Source of the DNA: Kribbibacterium absianum
GTDB taxonomy: Bacteria > Actinomycetota > Coriobacteriia > Coriobacteriales > Atopobiaceae
Length of the DNA: 64,000 nucleotides
Direction: 5' to 3'
NCBI RefSeq assembly: GCF_030067705.1
Contig: NZ_JASJEX010000001.1
Location: 248,001 to 312,000 of the forward strand
This document shows positions 19,980 through 28,356 of the stretch, piece by piece. Made by a program: the position numbers and the translations under genes. The notes under the pieces are model-generated. The model saw only the letters and a list, made by a program, of their open reading frames with translations. It did no database searches and was not told where the DNA came from. Numbering within the stretch: the first letter of the stretch is position 1; each line of letters starts with the position of its first letter.

Positions 19980-20116
19980 CGGTCAGAGTCGCAAGGGGAT
20001 CGCCGCCGAGGGTCGCCATGTGACCTTGCCCTCTCCCGCCAATTCAGGCCAGCTTCAAGAATCGACGCAAATGAATTAGTCTTGTCCCTACCTTTACCAA
20101 GAGAAGGGGGGCGGCC

Positions 20117-21397
20117 GTGCGTCTGACGGAGGAGCAGCAGGCCATTCTCGACGGCAGCGAGGGCGAGGTCATGGCCAAGGTCATGAAGACCCTCGTGATG
20201 TACGGGGACATCTACGGCGCCGAGCGCATGGTTCCCGTGACGAGCGAGCTCGGCCACACGGTGATCAGCTTCGGCATCAGCGTGATGGGGCCGGTCTACG
20301 ACCTCTACGACCAGCTCATCAACGCTGGCGTGGTGTCCAAGCAGGAGTTCACGGCGGACCCGTTGCCCTTGGACCCCAACGTGCCGTCGGGGCCGATCCG
20401 CGACATCGTGTTCAAGATCATGTACAAGTACCAGGACCGCTACGAGGACCAGCTCAAGCGGCTCGGCCTCCGGCCCGGCGGCCCGCACGAGGCCTACACG
20501 TGCACGAGCTACCTGCCGGAGGTGGGCAACACACCCAAGCAGGGCGACGTCCTCAGCTGGGCGGAGTCGTCGGCGGTCGTGTTCGCCAACTCGGTGCTCG
20601 GCGCCCGCTGCAACCGAAACTCCGGCATCATCGAGCTCTTTGGCTCCATTGCCGGCGTGGTGCCCGAGTTCGGCCTGCTCACCGATGACGGCCGCAAGGC
20701 GGACTACCTGGTCAAGGTCGAGACCTCCAAGAAGCCCGAGCCGCAGCTCCTGGGCTCCGCCGTGGGCATGCACGTGATGGACAAGGTGCCGTACGTGGTG
20801 GGCCTCGACCAGTGGATCGGCACGGAGTTGGACGACGAGGCCGTCACCTACCTCAAGGACTTCGGGGCAGCGACCGCCTCCAACGGCTCCGTGGGCCTTT
20901 ATCACATCGAGAACCTCACGCCCGAGGCCAAGGAACAGGGTCGCGCGCTGTTGCGCGAGGACGCCGAGGTCTACGTCATCGACGACGCCGAGCTGGAGCG
21001 CGTCAAGGCCAGCTACCCGGTCGTTTGGTCCAACCCCAACGCGAGGCCCAAACTCTGCTTCATGGGCTGCCCGCATATGACGTTGAACCAGATCGTGGAG
21101 TGGACCGACCGCCTCGAGCGCGAGCTGCAGGCCGCGGGCAGGACCAAGGTGTCCGTTCCCACGGTCTTCACGGCCGCGCCGGGCGTGCTCGAGGAGTTCT
21201 CCAAGCTGCCGCAGGCCCTGCGCCTCGAGAACATGGGCGTCACCACCAGCTACATCTGCCCGCTCATGTACATGAACAACCCGCTGGCCAAGGCCATGCC
21301 GGTGATCACGTCGTCCAACAAGCTGCGCACTTACACGAGCGCCCGCTACTACACGGACGACCAGATCTGCGACATTCTCTGTGGAAGGAGCGTCTAG
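20117..21397 (+). CDS. Aconitase X catalytic (large) subunit
   Basis: A 426-aa protein of the aconitase X (former DUF521) family. Known members dehydrate hydroxy acids, for example cis-3-hydroxy-L-proline or mevalonate 5-phosphate, using an iron-sulfur or mononuclear-iron site. Typical strings are LTEEQQAILDGSEGE at the N-terminus, GARCNRNSG near residue 165 (a cluster-ligand Cys) and FMGCPHMTL near residue 315. GTG start after GAAGGGGGG. The small subunit follows with no gap, the separate-subunit (type II) arrangement. The hydroxylated substrate here is unknown; the ene-reductase downstream suggests that the alkene product is then reduced. Confidence 0.9.
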   Translation: MRLTEEQQAILDGSEGEVMAKVMKTLVMYGDIYGAERMVPVTSELGHTVISFGISVMGPVYDLYDQLINAGVVSKQEFTADPLPLDPNVPSGPIRDIVFKIMYKYQDRYEDQLKRLGLRPGGPHEAYTCTSYLPEVGNTPKQGDVLSWAESSAVVFANSVLGARCNRNSGIIELFGSIAGVVPEFGLLTDDGRKADYLVKVETSKKPEPQLLGSAVGMHVMDKVPYVVGLDQWIGTELDDEAVTYLKDFGAATASNGSVGLYHIENLTPEAKEQGRALLREDAEVYVIDDAELERVKASYPVVWSNPNARPKLCFMGCPHMTLNQIVEWTDRLERELQAAGRTKVSVPTVFTAAPGVLEEFSKLPQALRLENMGVTTSYICPLMYMNNPLAKAMPVITSSNKLRTYTSARYYTDDQICDILCGRSV

Positions 21398-21877
21398 ATG
21401 GCGAGCAGGACCTTTCAAGGCCGGGTGGTGATCCCCGGCACCGTGAGCGCCGAGGCGCTCGTGTCCCGCGGCGGCTTCAACACGCTGGCCAGCTATCAGA
21501 CGGCGCTGCTCCTGGGCGACAAGCAGGTGAAGTGCGGCGACCAGAACAACCCGGATCTGTACAAGAAGCCGATGGCCGGCCGCGCCATCTGTCTGCCTGA
21601 GACCATCGGCTCCACCACGGGCGGCATGGCGTTCTACACGGTCTGCGCTCTCGAGAAGGGCCCGGCGTGCCTCTTGTTCTCGAAGACCATCGACTCGCTG
21701 GCCGCGGCCGGCGCGGTGCTCGCCGCCAACTGGACCGAGCACCCGATGCCCGTGGTGGACCAGTTGGGCGACGAGTTCCTCGGCTACGTGCAGGACGGCA
21801 TGACGGTGACCGTGGGCGAGGACGGCGCCGTCACGTTGAGCGACCCGGAACCGGACGCGACGGGAGGCAAGAAATGA
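21398..21877 (+). CDS. Aconitase X swivel-domain (small) subunit
   Basis: A 159-aa former DUF126 protein, the swivelling domain that closes over the active site of aconitase X. The motifs GRVVIPGTVSAEALVS at the N-terminus and GSTTGGMAFYTVC near residue 70, with the SSS/SCTTG-type loop, are typical. TAG of the large subunit is directly followed by this ATG, and the gene ends in an ATGA overlap with the flavoprotein gene. Three tightly coupled genes therefore make one enzyme system. Confidence 0.9.
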   Translation: MASRTFQGRVVIPGTVSAEALVSRGGFNTLASYQTALLLGDKQVKCGDQNNPDLYKKPMAGRAICLPETIGSTTGGMAFYTVCALEKGPACLLFSKTIDSLAAAGAVLAANWTEHPMPVVDQLGDEFLGYVQDGMTVTVGEDGAVTLSDPEPDATGGKK

Positions 21878-23931
21878 GGCGCGAGCTCGAACCGCTCTTC
21901 ACGCCCTGGAAGATCGGGAACGTGGAGGTCAAGAACCGCATCGTGATGACGTCCATGGGCGGCACGGACCTTTTGGGATGGATGGAGAACAACCACTTCG
22001 ACAAGGCCGGTGCCGAGTTCATCCTGCAGGTGGCCGAGAACAACGTGGGCCTCGTGCTGCCGGGCTGCCAGCCGGTGTACAACCCGATGTTCGGCCAGTG
22101 GCTGCACCAGAACAAGAGGATGTACCGGGACCTCGCCGCCTGGATGCCGGAGTTCCACAAGACCGGCGCCAAGCTTTTCGTGCAGCTCACGGCCGGGTTC
22201 GGGCGCTCGTTCTCGGTAAGCCCGATGATGGAGGCGCTCTACACCAACCCGGTGCTGCGGACGCTCTCCAAGCCCTTCATGGACCTCGACATGATCTGCG
22301 CGAGCGCCAGCGCGTCCCCCAACCGGTGGAGCGACAAGGTGCCGAGCCGTGCCCTCACGGCGCAGGAGATCCAGCGCTTCGTCTACTCGTTCGCCCAGAG
22401 CGCCAAATTGTTGCAGGAGGCGGGCGTCGACGGCGTCGAGGTGCACGCCGTGCACGAGGGCTACCTGCTCGACCAGTTCACGCTGCCGTATGTGAACCGC
22501 CGCCAGGACGAGTACGGCGGGTCGCTCGAGAACCGCTACCGCTTCGCCACCCAGATCGTCCAGGCCATCAAGAGGGAGTGCGGCGACGACTTCCCGGTGT
22601 CCCTGCGCTACTCCGTGGTGTCCAAGACCAAGGGCATGCGACAGGGCGCCCTGCCCGGCGAGGACTACGTCGAGGTGGGCCGCGACATGGCGGAGTCCGA
22701 GAAGGCCGCGAGGCTGCTGCAGGACGCCGGCTACGACATGCTCAACTGCGACAACGGTACCTACGACGCCTGGTACTGGGCACACCCGCCCATCTACATG
22801 CCCGAGAACTGCAACCTCGAGGACGTGGAGCACATCAAGGAGTTCGTGGACATCCCCGTGGTGGCGGCGGGACGCTTGGTGCCGGAGGTCGCTGCAGAGG
22901 CCATCGCCGAGGGCAAGCTGGACGGCGCGGGCTTCGCGCGGCAGTTCCTGGCGGACTCGGAGTGGGTCACCAAGCTCACGGAGGGGCGCGACGAGGATAT
23001 CCGCCCGTGCATCCTGTGCCACAACGGGTGCTTCAACCTGTGCCACTACGAGGGCGTGCCCAACGACCAGGACCTGAGCGACTCGCTGCACATGGCCCGT
23101 TGCGCCTTGAACGCGCAGACCATGCAGACGGACAAGCACCACATCAAGAGGGCCGACCGTCCCAAAAAGGTGGCCGTGGTGGGAGGCGGCGTCGGCGGCA
23201 TGGAGGCGGCGCTGGTCCTGAAGGAGCGCGGGCACGACCCGGTGATCTACGAGGCGAGCGGCGCGCTGGGCGGCACGCTGATCCAGGCGAGCGCGGAGTC
23301 TTACAAGGGCAAGCTGCGCGACCTGCTCGCTTGGTACCGGCACCAGGTGGAGAAGGCGCAGATCCCGGTGCACCTGAACGAGCGCGTGACGGACCTGGAC
23401 GCCCTGATGGCGGACGAAGTGATCGTGGCGACCGGCTCCACGCCGATCCTGCTGCCTGTGCCGGGCGCGGAGAAGATGGTGGAGGCGTGCGAGTTCCTCG
23501 ACGGCGCGCCGGTGGGGGAGCGCGTGGTCGTGGTGGGCGGCGGCCTGACCGGCTGCGAGATCGCCTACGAGCTGCACCTGCAGGGCAAGCGGCCCATCAT
23601 CGTGGAGATGAAGAACGACCTGGTGGCGCAGAAGGGCGTCTGCCTGGCCAACAGCTCTTATCTGCGGGAGTACTTCGCGCTGCACCAGGTGCCGGTGTAT
23701 CTCAACGCGACGCTCAAGGAGGTGTTCGACGGCGAGGTTGTGGTGGAGCAGGACGGGAGGTCGGTCGCGATTCCCTGTGACTCCGTGATCAGCTCCGTGG
23801 GGTACCGACCGGCGCCGCTCAAGGGCCCGAAACGCTCGAGGAAGCGGGTGCGCTACGTGGGCGACTGCGCCGGCGTGGGGAACCTGCGCACCGTGGTGTG
23901 GGGCGCCTGGGACGAGGCCATGAAGGTCTAG
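21874..23931 (+). CDS. Old-yellow-enzyme-type Fe-S flavoprotein, 2,4-dienoyl-CoA reductase/BaiCD-like
   Basis: A 685-aa three-domain ene-reductase. Residues 1-360 form the FMN TIM barrel, with the family motif EGYLLDQFTLPYVNRRQDEY followed by GGSLENR. Cysteines in RPCILCHNGC and a later ARC bind a 4Fe-4S cluster (about 375-410). The last 290 residues hold FAD and NAD(P)H folds (VAVVGGGVGGMEA and VVVVGGGLTGCE). Electrons would run from NAD(P)H through FAD and Fe-S to FMN and on to an activated C=C bond. Relatives reduce enoyl-CoAs, bile-acid intermediates and other enoates. In this operon it probably reduces the product of aconitase X. Bases 22723-22866 recur inverted in the phosphate transporter gene. 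Confidence 0.9.
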   Translation: MRRELEPLFTPWKIGNVEVKNRIVMTSMGGTDLLGWMENNHFDKAGAEFILQVAENNVGLVLPGCQPVYNPMFGQWLHQNKRMYRDLAAWMPEFHKTGAKLFVQLTAGFGRSFSVSPMMEALYTNPVLRTLSKPFMDLDMICASASASPNRWSDKVPSRALTAQEIQRFVYSFAQSAKLLQEAGVDGVEVHAVHEGYLLDQFTLPYVNRRQDEYGGSLENRYRFATQIVQAIKRECGDDFPVSLRYSVVSKTKGMRQGALPGEDYVEVGRDMAESEKAARLLQDAGYDMLNCDNGTYDAWYWAHPPIYMPENCNLEDVEHIKEFVDIPVVAAGRLVPEVAAEAIAEGKLDGAGFARQFLADSEWVTKLTEGRDEDIRPCILCHNGCFNLCHYEGVPNDQDLSDSLHMARCALNAQTMQTDKHHIKRADRPKKVAVVGGGVGGMEAALVLKERGHDPVIYEASGALGGTLIQASAESYKGKLRDLLAWYRHQVEKAQIPVHLNERVTDLDALMADEVIVATGSTPILLPVPGAEKMVEACEFLDGAPVGERVVVVGGGLTGCEIAYELHLQGKRPIIVEMKNDLVAQKGVCLANSSYLREYFALHQVPVYLNATLKEVFDGEVVVEQDGRSVAIPCDSVISSVGYRPAPLKGPKRSRKRVRYVGDCAGVGNLRTVVWGAWDEAMKV

Positions 23932-23933
23932 CT

Positions 23934-24251
23934 CGGACGCTTCGGAGAGAGCCATTTGTCCACGCCTGGACGCTTGGGAGAGAGCCGTTTGTCCACGCCT
24001 GGACGCTTGGGAGAGAGCCCTTTGTCCACGCTCTGATCAGCTGGAGCGTGGACAAATCGCTTTGACGGGTGGGCCCGGTGCCGGCGAAGGGCCGCCGCCC
24101 GTCAGTGCCCCGGCCCATGGGCGCCCGACGATGCCGCGCCGTGGACGCTTGGGAGAGAGCCGTTTGTCCACGCTCCGCCCGGCTGGAGCGTGGACAGATC
24201 GCTTTGACCGAAGCGTCCAACCATGGACAAACGGCTTTGACCGAAGCGTCC
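23934..24251. repeat. Family B repeat cluster II (about seven units)
   Basis: Forward units start at 23934, 23967, 24000 (33-base period) and 24142; reverse units lie at 24050-24066 (truncated), 24191-24219 and 24224-24251. Forward units carry the GAGAGAG centre and reverse ones the TCAAAG centre. The cluster begins three bases after the flavoprotein stop and fills most of the 432-base gap before the phosphate transporter gene. Confidence 0.85.
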
Positions 24252-24363
24252 GCCCTTCAGGTTTGGAATGTCGCCATGTTTCAGTGCTGATTCAAGTAGT
24301 TGCCGCTACCATTAAGAAATGCGCGCCGCTCGGCCGCCTCGCCCGGGAGAGGGAGCACCTGTC

Positions 24364-25609
24364 ATGGACATGGCAACACTCGTGGTGGTCGGTCTGGTCA
24401 TCGTCTTTGCCCTAGCGTTCGATTTCACCAACGGCTTCCAAGACACCGCGAACGCGATGGCCACCTCGATTGCCACCGGTGCGCTCAAGCCCAAGACGGC
24501 CGTGCTCATCGCCGGCGCCATGAACCTTGTGGGCGCGTTCCTCTCCACCGAGGTGGCCCAGACAGTCTCCGGCGGCCTCATCAACGAGCAAGAGGTCTTC
24601 ATCGGCCCGGAGTTCATCTTCGCGGGTCTTGTCGGCGCCATCATCTGGAACCTCATCACCTGGTACCTGGGGCTCCCGTCCTCTGGCTCCCATGCCCTGT
24701 TTGGCGGTCTCGTGGGGGCCGTCATCGTGGGCGCGGGCGTCGAGGGCGTCAACTTTGTCGCCGTCATCGACAAGATCCTGGTCCCGTCGCCACCACGGGG
24801 ATGTCCACGAACTCCTTGATGTGCTCCACGTCCTCGAGGTTGCAGTTCTCGGGCATGTAGATGGGCGGGTGTGCCCAGTACCAGGCGTCGTAGGTACCGT
24901 TGTCGCAGTTGAGCATGTCGTAGCCGGCGTCGAGGAGCACCAGATGGAGAACGGATTCCGGCACGGGCAGACGATCACCGCGTGCCTCGTCGCGCTGTCC
25001 CACGGCACCAACGACGCCCAGAAGACCATGGGCATCATCACCCTCACCCTCATCGCCACCGGCGCGCAGCCGAGCGGCACCGGCCCCGAGCTGTGGGTCG
25101 TCGCCATTTGCGGCCTCGCCATCGCCATGGGCACCTACATGGGCGGCTGGCGCGTGATCCACACGCTCGGCAAAGGCCTCACCGACCTCAACACGCCGCA
25201 GGGGTTTGCGGCCGAGGCCGCGAGCGCCACGGCAGTGCTCGCCAGCTCGCACCTGGGCTTCGCGCTCTCCACCACGCAGGTGTGCTCGGGTTCCGTGATC
25301 GGCACCGGCCTCGGGCGCGGCGTGCCCGTGAACTGGGGCGTCGCCAAGCGCATGCTCGTTGCATGGCTCGTGACGTTCCCGGCTGCTGCCGGCATGGGTG
25401 CCGTGGCGTGCTGCGCCGCAAAGACGGGTATGGCGGGGACCGTGGTGACGGCGGTGGCGTGCGCGCTGGTCTCGGGCTTTATCTTCTGGCTCTCGCGGAA
25501 GAACCCGATCGACGCCACCAACGTCACCGAGGACGACCCACAGGGCAAGCTGCAGCCCAAGCCTCAGTCCGCTGCGGTGCGCTCTGGCACCCCGACCCCA
25601 CAGATGTAG
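24364..25609 (+). pseudogene. PiT-family inorganic phosphate transporter, disrupted
   Basis: The N-terminal half (24364-24787) reads as a normal low-affinity phosphate permease: FDFTNGFQDTANAMATSIAT is the PiT signature, and SSGSHALFGGLVG follows. The C-terminal half (from about 24932, frame shifted by one) resumes with NGFRHGQ and the second signature ALSHGTNDAQKTMG. Between them 144 bases are an exact inverted copy of the flavoprotein gene. The N-terminal frame stops inside it at 24819, and about 35 residues with one membrane helix are missing. Either the gene is inactive or split, or the sequence was misassembled. An ATG at 24943 could start a separate C-terminal fragment. Confidence 0.85.
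24788..24931 (-). repeat. Inverted 144-bp duplicate of flavoprotein gene bases 22723-22866
   Basis: Base-by-base comparison gives 144 of 144 identical positions on the opposite strand, and one mismatch beyond it six more matching bases (GTCCCG). It encodes, in reverse, residues DAGYDMLNCDNGTYDAW and onward of the flavoprotein. The junction microhomology suggests template switching or a chimeric assembly. Confidence 0.95.
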
Positions 25610-25618
25610 GAGCAGGTC

Positions 25619-25828
25619 ATGGGAGAGGTGCTGAACCTGATTAATGTGCTCGCGGTGACGGTGGTCGTGGCGGGCGTCATAGGTGGGCTGTACTCATTCG
25701 GGCTCAAGCTGCACTTTCGCAGTGTGGAGGGCACCGCGACGGTCGCCACGCACGCGGGCGCGATCGCCTGTTGGGGCGCGTGCGTGGTCATTGCGCTCGT
25801 GGCGTTGGCGCTCATGGTGATGGGATAG
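25619..25828 (+). CDS. Small membrane protein
   Basis: A 69-aa protein with two hydrophobic helices (VLAVTVVVAGVIGGLYSFGL and CWGACVVIALVALALMVMG). The AGGAG site overlaps the end of the phosphate transporter gene, nine bases upstream, so it belongs to that operon and may be an accessory subunit. I know of no assigned function. Confidence 0.7.
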   Translation: MGEVLNLINVLAVTVVVAGVIGGLYSFGLKLHFRSVEGTATVATHAGAIACWGACVVIALVALALMVMG

Positions 25829-25887
25829 CACGCTGGGCGTGGGGGTCCTGCGCGGTTTGGTTTGCGACCTCGGCGGTTGGGCGATAA

Positions 25888-25931
25888 ACCTCCTCAGTAC
25901 TTGCGGCCGCAGGGGCCACTACTGAGGAGGT
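25888..25931 (+). promoter_or_regulatory. Stem-loop that hides a Shine-Dalgarno sequence
   Basis: A perfect 12-bp inverted repeat, ACCTCCTCAGTA and TACTGAGGAGGT, with a 20-base GC-rich loop. The 3' arm contains the whole GAGGAGG ribosome-binding site of the next gene, six bases before its ATG. In RNA this would block translation until melted or unfolded by a ligand, protein or upstream translation. Confidence 0.75.
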
Positions 25932-25936
25932 CAATC

Positions 25937-26131
25937 ATGTTGAAGGTTCTGGGCAAGCTGGTCGGCGCCGCCGTGACCGTGGCGGCGGGCGTGTTCGCGC
26001 TGGAGAAGCTGGGCGTCGTGAAGTACAACCCCAACTGGGTCGAGGAGTGCCCGTGCCCCGTGGTGAAGGACCTGGCGTCGCAGTGCCCCGTCTGCTCGGG
26101 TTCTGCCGAGAAGACCACCGCCGAGGCCTAG
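25937..26131 (+). CDS. Small exported or membrane-associated Cys-rich protein
   Basis: A 64-aa protein beginning with a hydrophobic helix (VLGKLVGAAVTVAAGVFALE), followed by a short soluble tail with four Cys in two CPCP/CPVC-like pairs (EECPCPVV and SQCPVCSG), which could bind a metal. The ATG at 25937 is fixed by the strong AGGAGG. That site sits in the stem described above, so expression is probably controlled at translation. Family unknown. Confidence 0.65.
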   Translation: MLKVLGKLVGAAVTVAAGVFALEKLGVVKYNPNWVEECPCPVVKDLASQCPVCSGSAEKTTAEA

Positions 26132-26139
26132 CCCATCGC

Positions 26140-26217
26140 GTGCAAAAAGGGACAGTCCCCGTTTGCACATCAAACGGCCAATGAGTCAGCACCCGCCGGA
26201 CGGTGACTCATCGGCCG
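26140..26217 (+). repeat. Composite family A element, copy A3
   Basis: A 29-base GGGACAGTCCC hairpin (26140-26168), then a second hairpin CGGCCAATGAGTCA...TGACTCATCGGCCG. The whole 78-base element is 75/78 identical to 28265-28342. It lies eight bases after the small Cys-rich gene. Confidence 0.9.
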
Positions 26218-26330
26218 TACTTTGTACGCGCCGACCGAGACACGGGCGCTTTTCGGGCCTTTTCCATAAAAGCCTTGCTTTAGAGTGCTTCTAGCAACCC
26301 AGTTAGAACCTGAATGAGCAAGGAGGGAAT

Positions 26331-27236
26331 GTGGCCGCCGATGCCCTGAATCTGACGCGCCTTTGCCAGCCGGTGCGGTCGTGCGACGCCCTCGAGCGTG
26401 CGATTGTGCCGGCCAAGCCGCGCCTGTACGTGCGGGAGCCGTTCGAGGAGGTGCCAAAGAGCCTCGACCAGCTTCACCGGGAGTTCTCTGCTATCACCGA
26501 GCGCGAGGTCAAGACCTGGATGCTCTGGGCGCGGAGGCCCGCTCGCGAGGCCTACTACGAGGCGAACTTCCCGGACTACGTTGCAGAGCACCAGGCGGAC
26601 TTCGAGCGGCGGCACCGCAGCCATGAAGAAGCCCAGGATGCACGTCAGCGCGAGCACGACACGCCACTGCTGGCGCGGTACAAAGCCGAGTGTCAGGTGG
26701 CCGAGAAGCGCACCCTCGGCGATCCGGGTCTCATCGAAGGCCTGATTGAGGGGTACGTCGCCAGTCTCGCACTTCCGTTCGAACTGGGCTGTGAGAGTTC
26801 TTTCGACCTCACGGAAGGCGAGCTCTACCTGTGCCTCACGTTTCCTGGTCACGAAATCGTGCCGCCCACGTACGAGGTCAGCAAGCGCACCGGTGTTGGG
26901 GTTCGCGAGAAGTCGACCCGTCGGGTTCGCAGCGAGTACGTGCAGACCATGCTCGGGGCCATGCTTGCGGTGGTGACAAACGCGTTCGAAGCATCGCCTG
27001 CCATCAAAGCGGTGGCGGTTGACATCCGTGCGTGGACGAGGAGCCATAAGACGGGGGAGGGCATCGACTACGCGCTGGCACAGCGGTTCACGCGCGAGGC
27101 CCTGCTGGGACAACAGCTTGCGGGGATCGACCCCGACGACTGGTGCGCGGGTCACGGGCTTGTCTCGAATATGACGGTCACCAAGATCCTGCGCCCCATC
27201 CAGCCTCTCAAGAAGGAGGTCGACGGTGACGAGTAG
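26331..27236 (+). CDS. Hypothetical protein, first gene of a repeat-bracketed pair
   Basis: A 301-aa soluble protein with no family that I can name. GTG start with AAGGAGGG. The middle is strongly charged and helical (RRHRSHEEAQDARQREHD, about residues 91-108); the C-terminal half has a long helix-strand pattern (AIKAVAVDIRAWTRSH). No membrane helix or signal peptide. Its last eleven bases overlap the next gene, which is membrane-anchored, so the two probably act together. The pair is bracketed by nearly identical 78-base repeats. Confidence 0.7.
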   Translation: MAADALNLTRLCQPVRSCDALERAIVPAKPRLYVREPFEEVPKSLDQLHREFSAITEREVKTWMLWARRPAREAYYEANFPDYVAEHQADFERRHRSHEEAQDARQREHDTPLLARYKAECQVAEKRTLGDPGLIEGLIEGYVASLALPFELGCESSFDLTEGELYLCLTFPGHEIVPPTYEVSKRTGVGVREKSTRRVRSEYVQTMLGAMLAVVTNAFEASPAIKAVAVDIRAWTRSHKTGEGIDYALAQRFTREALLGQQLAGIDPDDWCAGHGLVSNMTVTKILRPIQPLKKEVDGDE

Positions 27237-28263
27237 GGACGTCGGGCGCGCCCTCGGGACGCTCAGGAATGCCTCGCGCGGCTGTCTGTACCCGCAGGTC
27301 GAGGAGGACCCGTGGAAGTACATGCCCACGGCCTACACGTTGCCGTGGGCGATGTCGCTCATGGCCATTGCGCTGCTCGTCTGCGGCTCTGCGTCCCTGG
27401 TGCTAGAGCTTGCAGCGTGCGCCATGGCCGTGGGGGCGTTGGTGGTGCGGAGGCGGAGCGGCGTGCCGAGAAAGAACCAGAGGCACCCGCGTTTCACAAC
27501 GGGCGCTTGTTTCTCGGTCGCGTTCCTGTCGCTCGTCATGGCGATGGGGATTGCCGGCGGTTTGGAGTCCGTTGCCGTCACCGTGGACTGTGATGAGCTG
27601 GTCGGTCGAAGCGTGACGGTTCACATGGACGGGGTCACGCGCGATGGCAAGCTGGTTGACGAGGACATCGAGGTCGCGGTCGGCGAGCCTAGCGAGACGC
27701 GGCCGGCGAGCGGAACGTACACGTTCAGAGTTGATTCGTCGGAGTTCGACACCGAAGAGGTCTGTTATGTTGCGGAGTCTCCATCGGTGACGGTGGACTT
27801 CGACCGGCATATCGGTGCGTCGGTATCGTTGCGGATAGAACGTGACGAAGGCAAGATCCGGCGCGTCGCCGAGGAGAGGGCTGCCGAAGCGGCCGAGGCC
27901 AAGGCGAAAGCTGAGGCAGAGGCGAAGGCCAAGGCTCAGAGGGAAGCGGAGGCCAAGGCTCGGGCAGAGGCCGAGGCGAAGGAGAAGGCAGAGGCCGAGG
28001 CGAAGGCGCGGGCCGAAGAGGAGGCTCGACGGCAGGCAGAGGCCCAGACGGCCGAACAGGCGGAGGCGGAGGCCAGGGCGAAGGCAGAGGCGGCTGCGGC
28101 GGCGGCAACGGCTGAGAAGAACGAGGAGACCGTCTACATCACCAAGACTGGGGAGTGCTATCACCGGGGCACCTGTTCCTCGCTGAGGCAGTCCAAGATC
28201 GCCATCTCGAAGGACGATGCCATCGCCCAAGGCTACCAAGCCTGTCAAAAATGCAATCCCTGA
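27226..28263 (+). CDS. Membrane protein with Ala/Glu/Lys coiled coil and C-terminal Cys/His domain
   Basis: A 345-aa protein. Two N-terminal hydrophobic helices (about 40-65 and 85-105) are followed by a beta-rich segment (about 110-200), then 90 residues of nearly uninterrupted AEAKAKAEAEAKAK-type helix (about 215-305) like the TolA stalk. The last 40 residues, VYITKTGECYHRGTCSSL to ACQKCNP, form a small Cys/His module resembling the Ada-type metal-binding tail found after nucleases and competence proteins in Firmicutes. GTG start with AAGGAGG. The repeat begins one base after its stop. Confidence 0.75.
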   Translation: MTSRDVGRALGTLRNASRGCLYPQVEEDPWKYMPTAYTLPWAMSLMAIALLVCGSASLVLELAACAMAVGALVVRRRSGVPRKNQRHPRFTTGACFSVAFLSLVMAMGIAGGLESVAVTVDCDELVGRSVTVHMDGVTRDGKLVDEDIEVAVGEPSETRPASGTYTFRVDSSEFDTEEVCYVAESPSVTVDFDRHIGASVSLRIERDEGKIRRVAEERAAEAAEAKAKAEAEAKAKAQREAEAKARAEAEAKEKAEAEAKARAEEEARRQAEAQTAEQAEAEARAKAEAAAAAATAEKNEETVYITKTGECYHRGTCSSLRQSKIAISKDDAIAQGYQACQKCNP

Positions 28264-28264
28264 T

Positions 28265-28342
28265 GTGCAAAAAGGGACAGTCCCCGTTTGCACATCAAAC
28301 GGCCAATGAGTCAGCACCCGCCGGGCAGTGACTCATTGGCCG
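28265..28342 (+). repeat. Composite family A element, copy A4
   Basis: 78 bases, the same orientation as A3 and differing at three positions. It combines the 29-base hairpin with a CGGCCAATGAGTCA hairpin. It separates the two-gene module from the convergent DUF1648 gene and can serve as a terminator for both. Confidence 0.9.
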
Positions 28343-28356
28343 TTCTCTGTGCGGTG

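Noticed and set aside
24788-24931. Phase-variable inversion between the flavoprotein and transporter genes
   Set aside because: The flavoprotein gene is intact, so the segment is a copy, not a swap; no recombinase gene or flanking inverted sites seen.
24764-25252. Minus-strand frame containing flavoprotein-like residues considered as a gene fragment in use
   Set aside because: It only reads the inverted duplicate plus the antisense of the transporter; there is no start or ribosome site.
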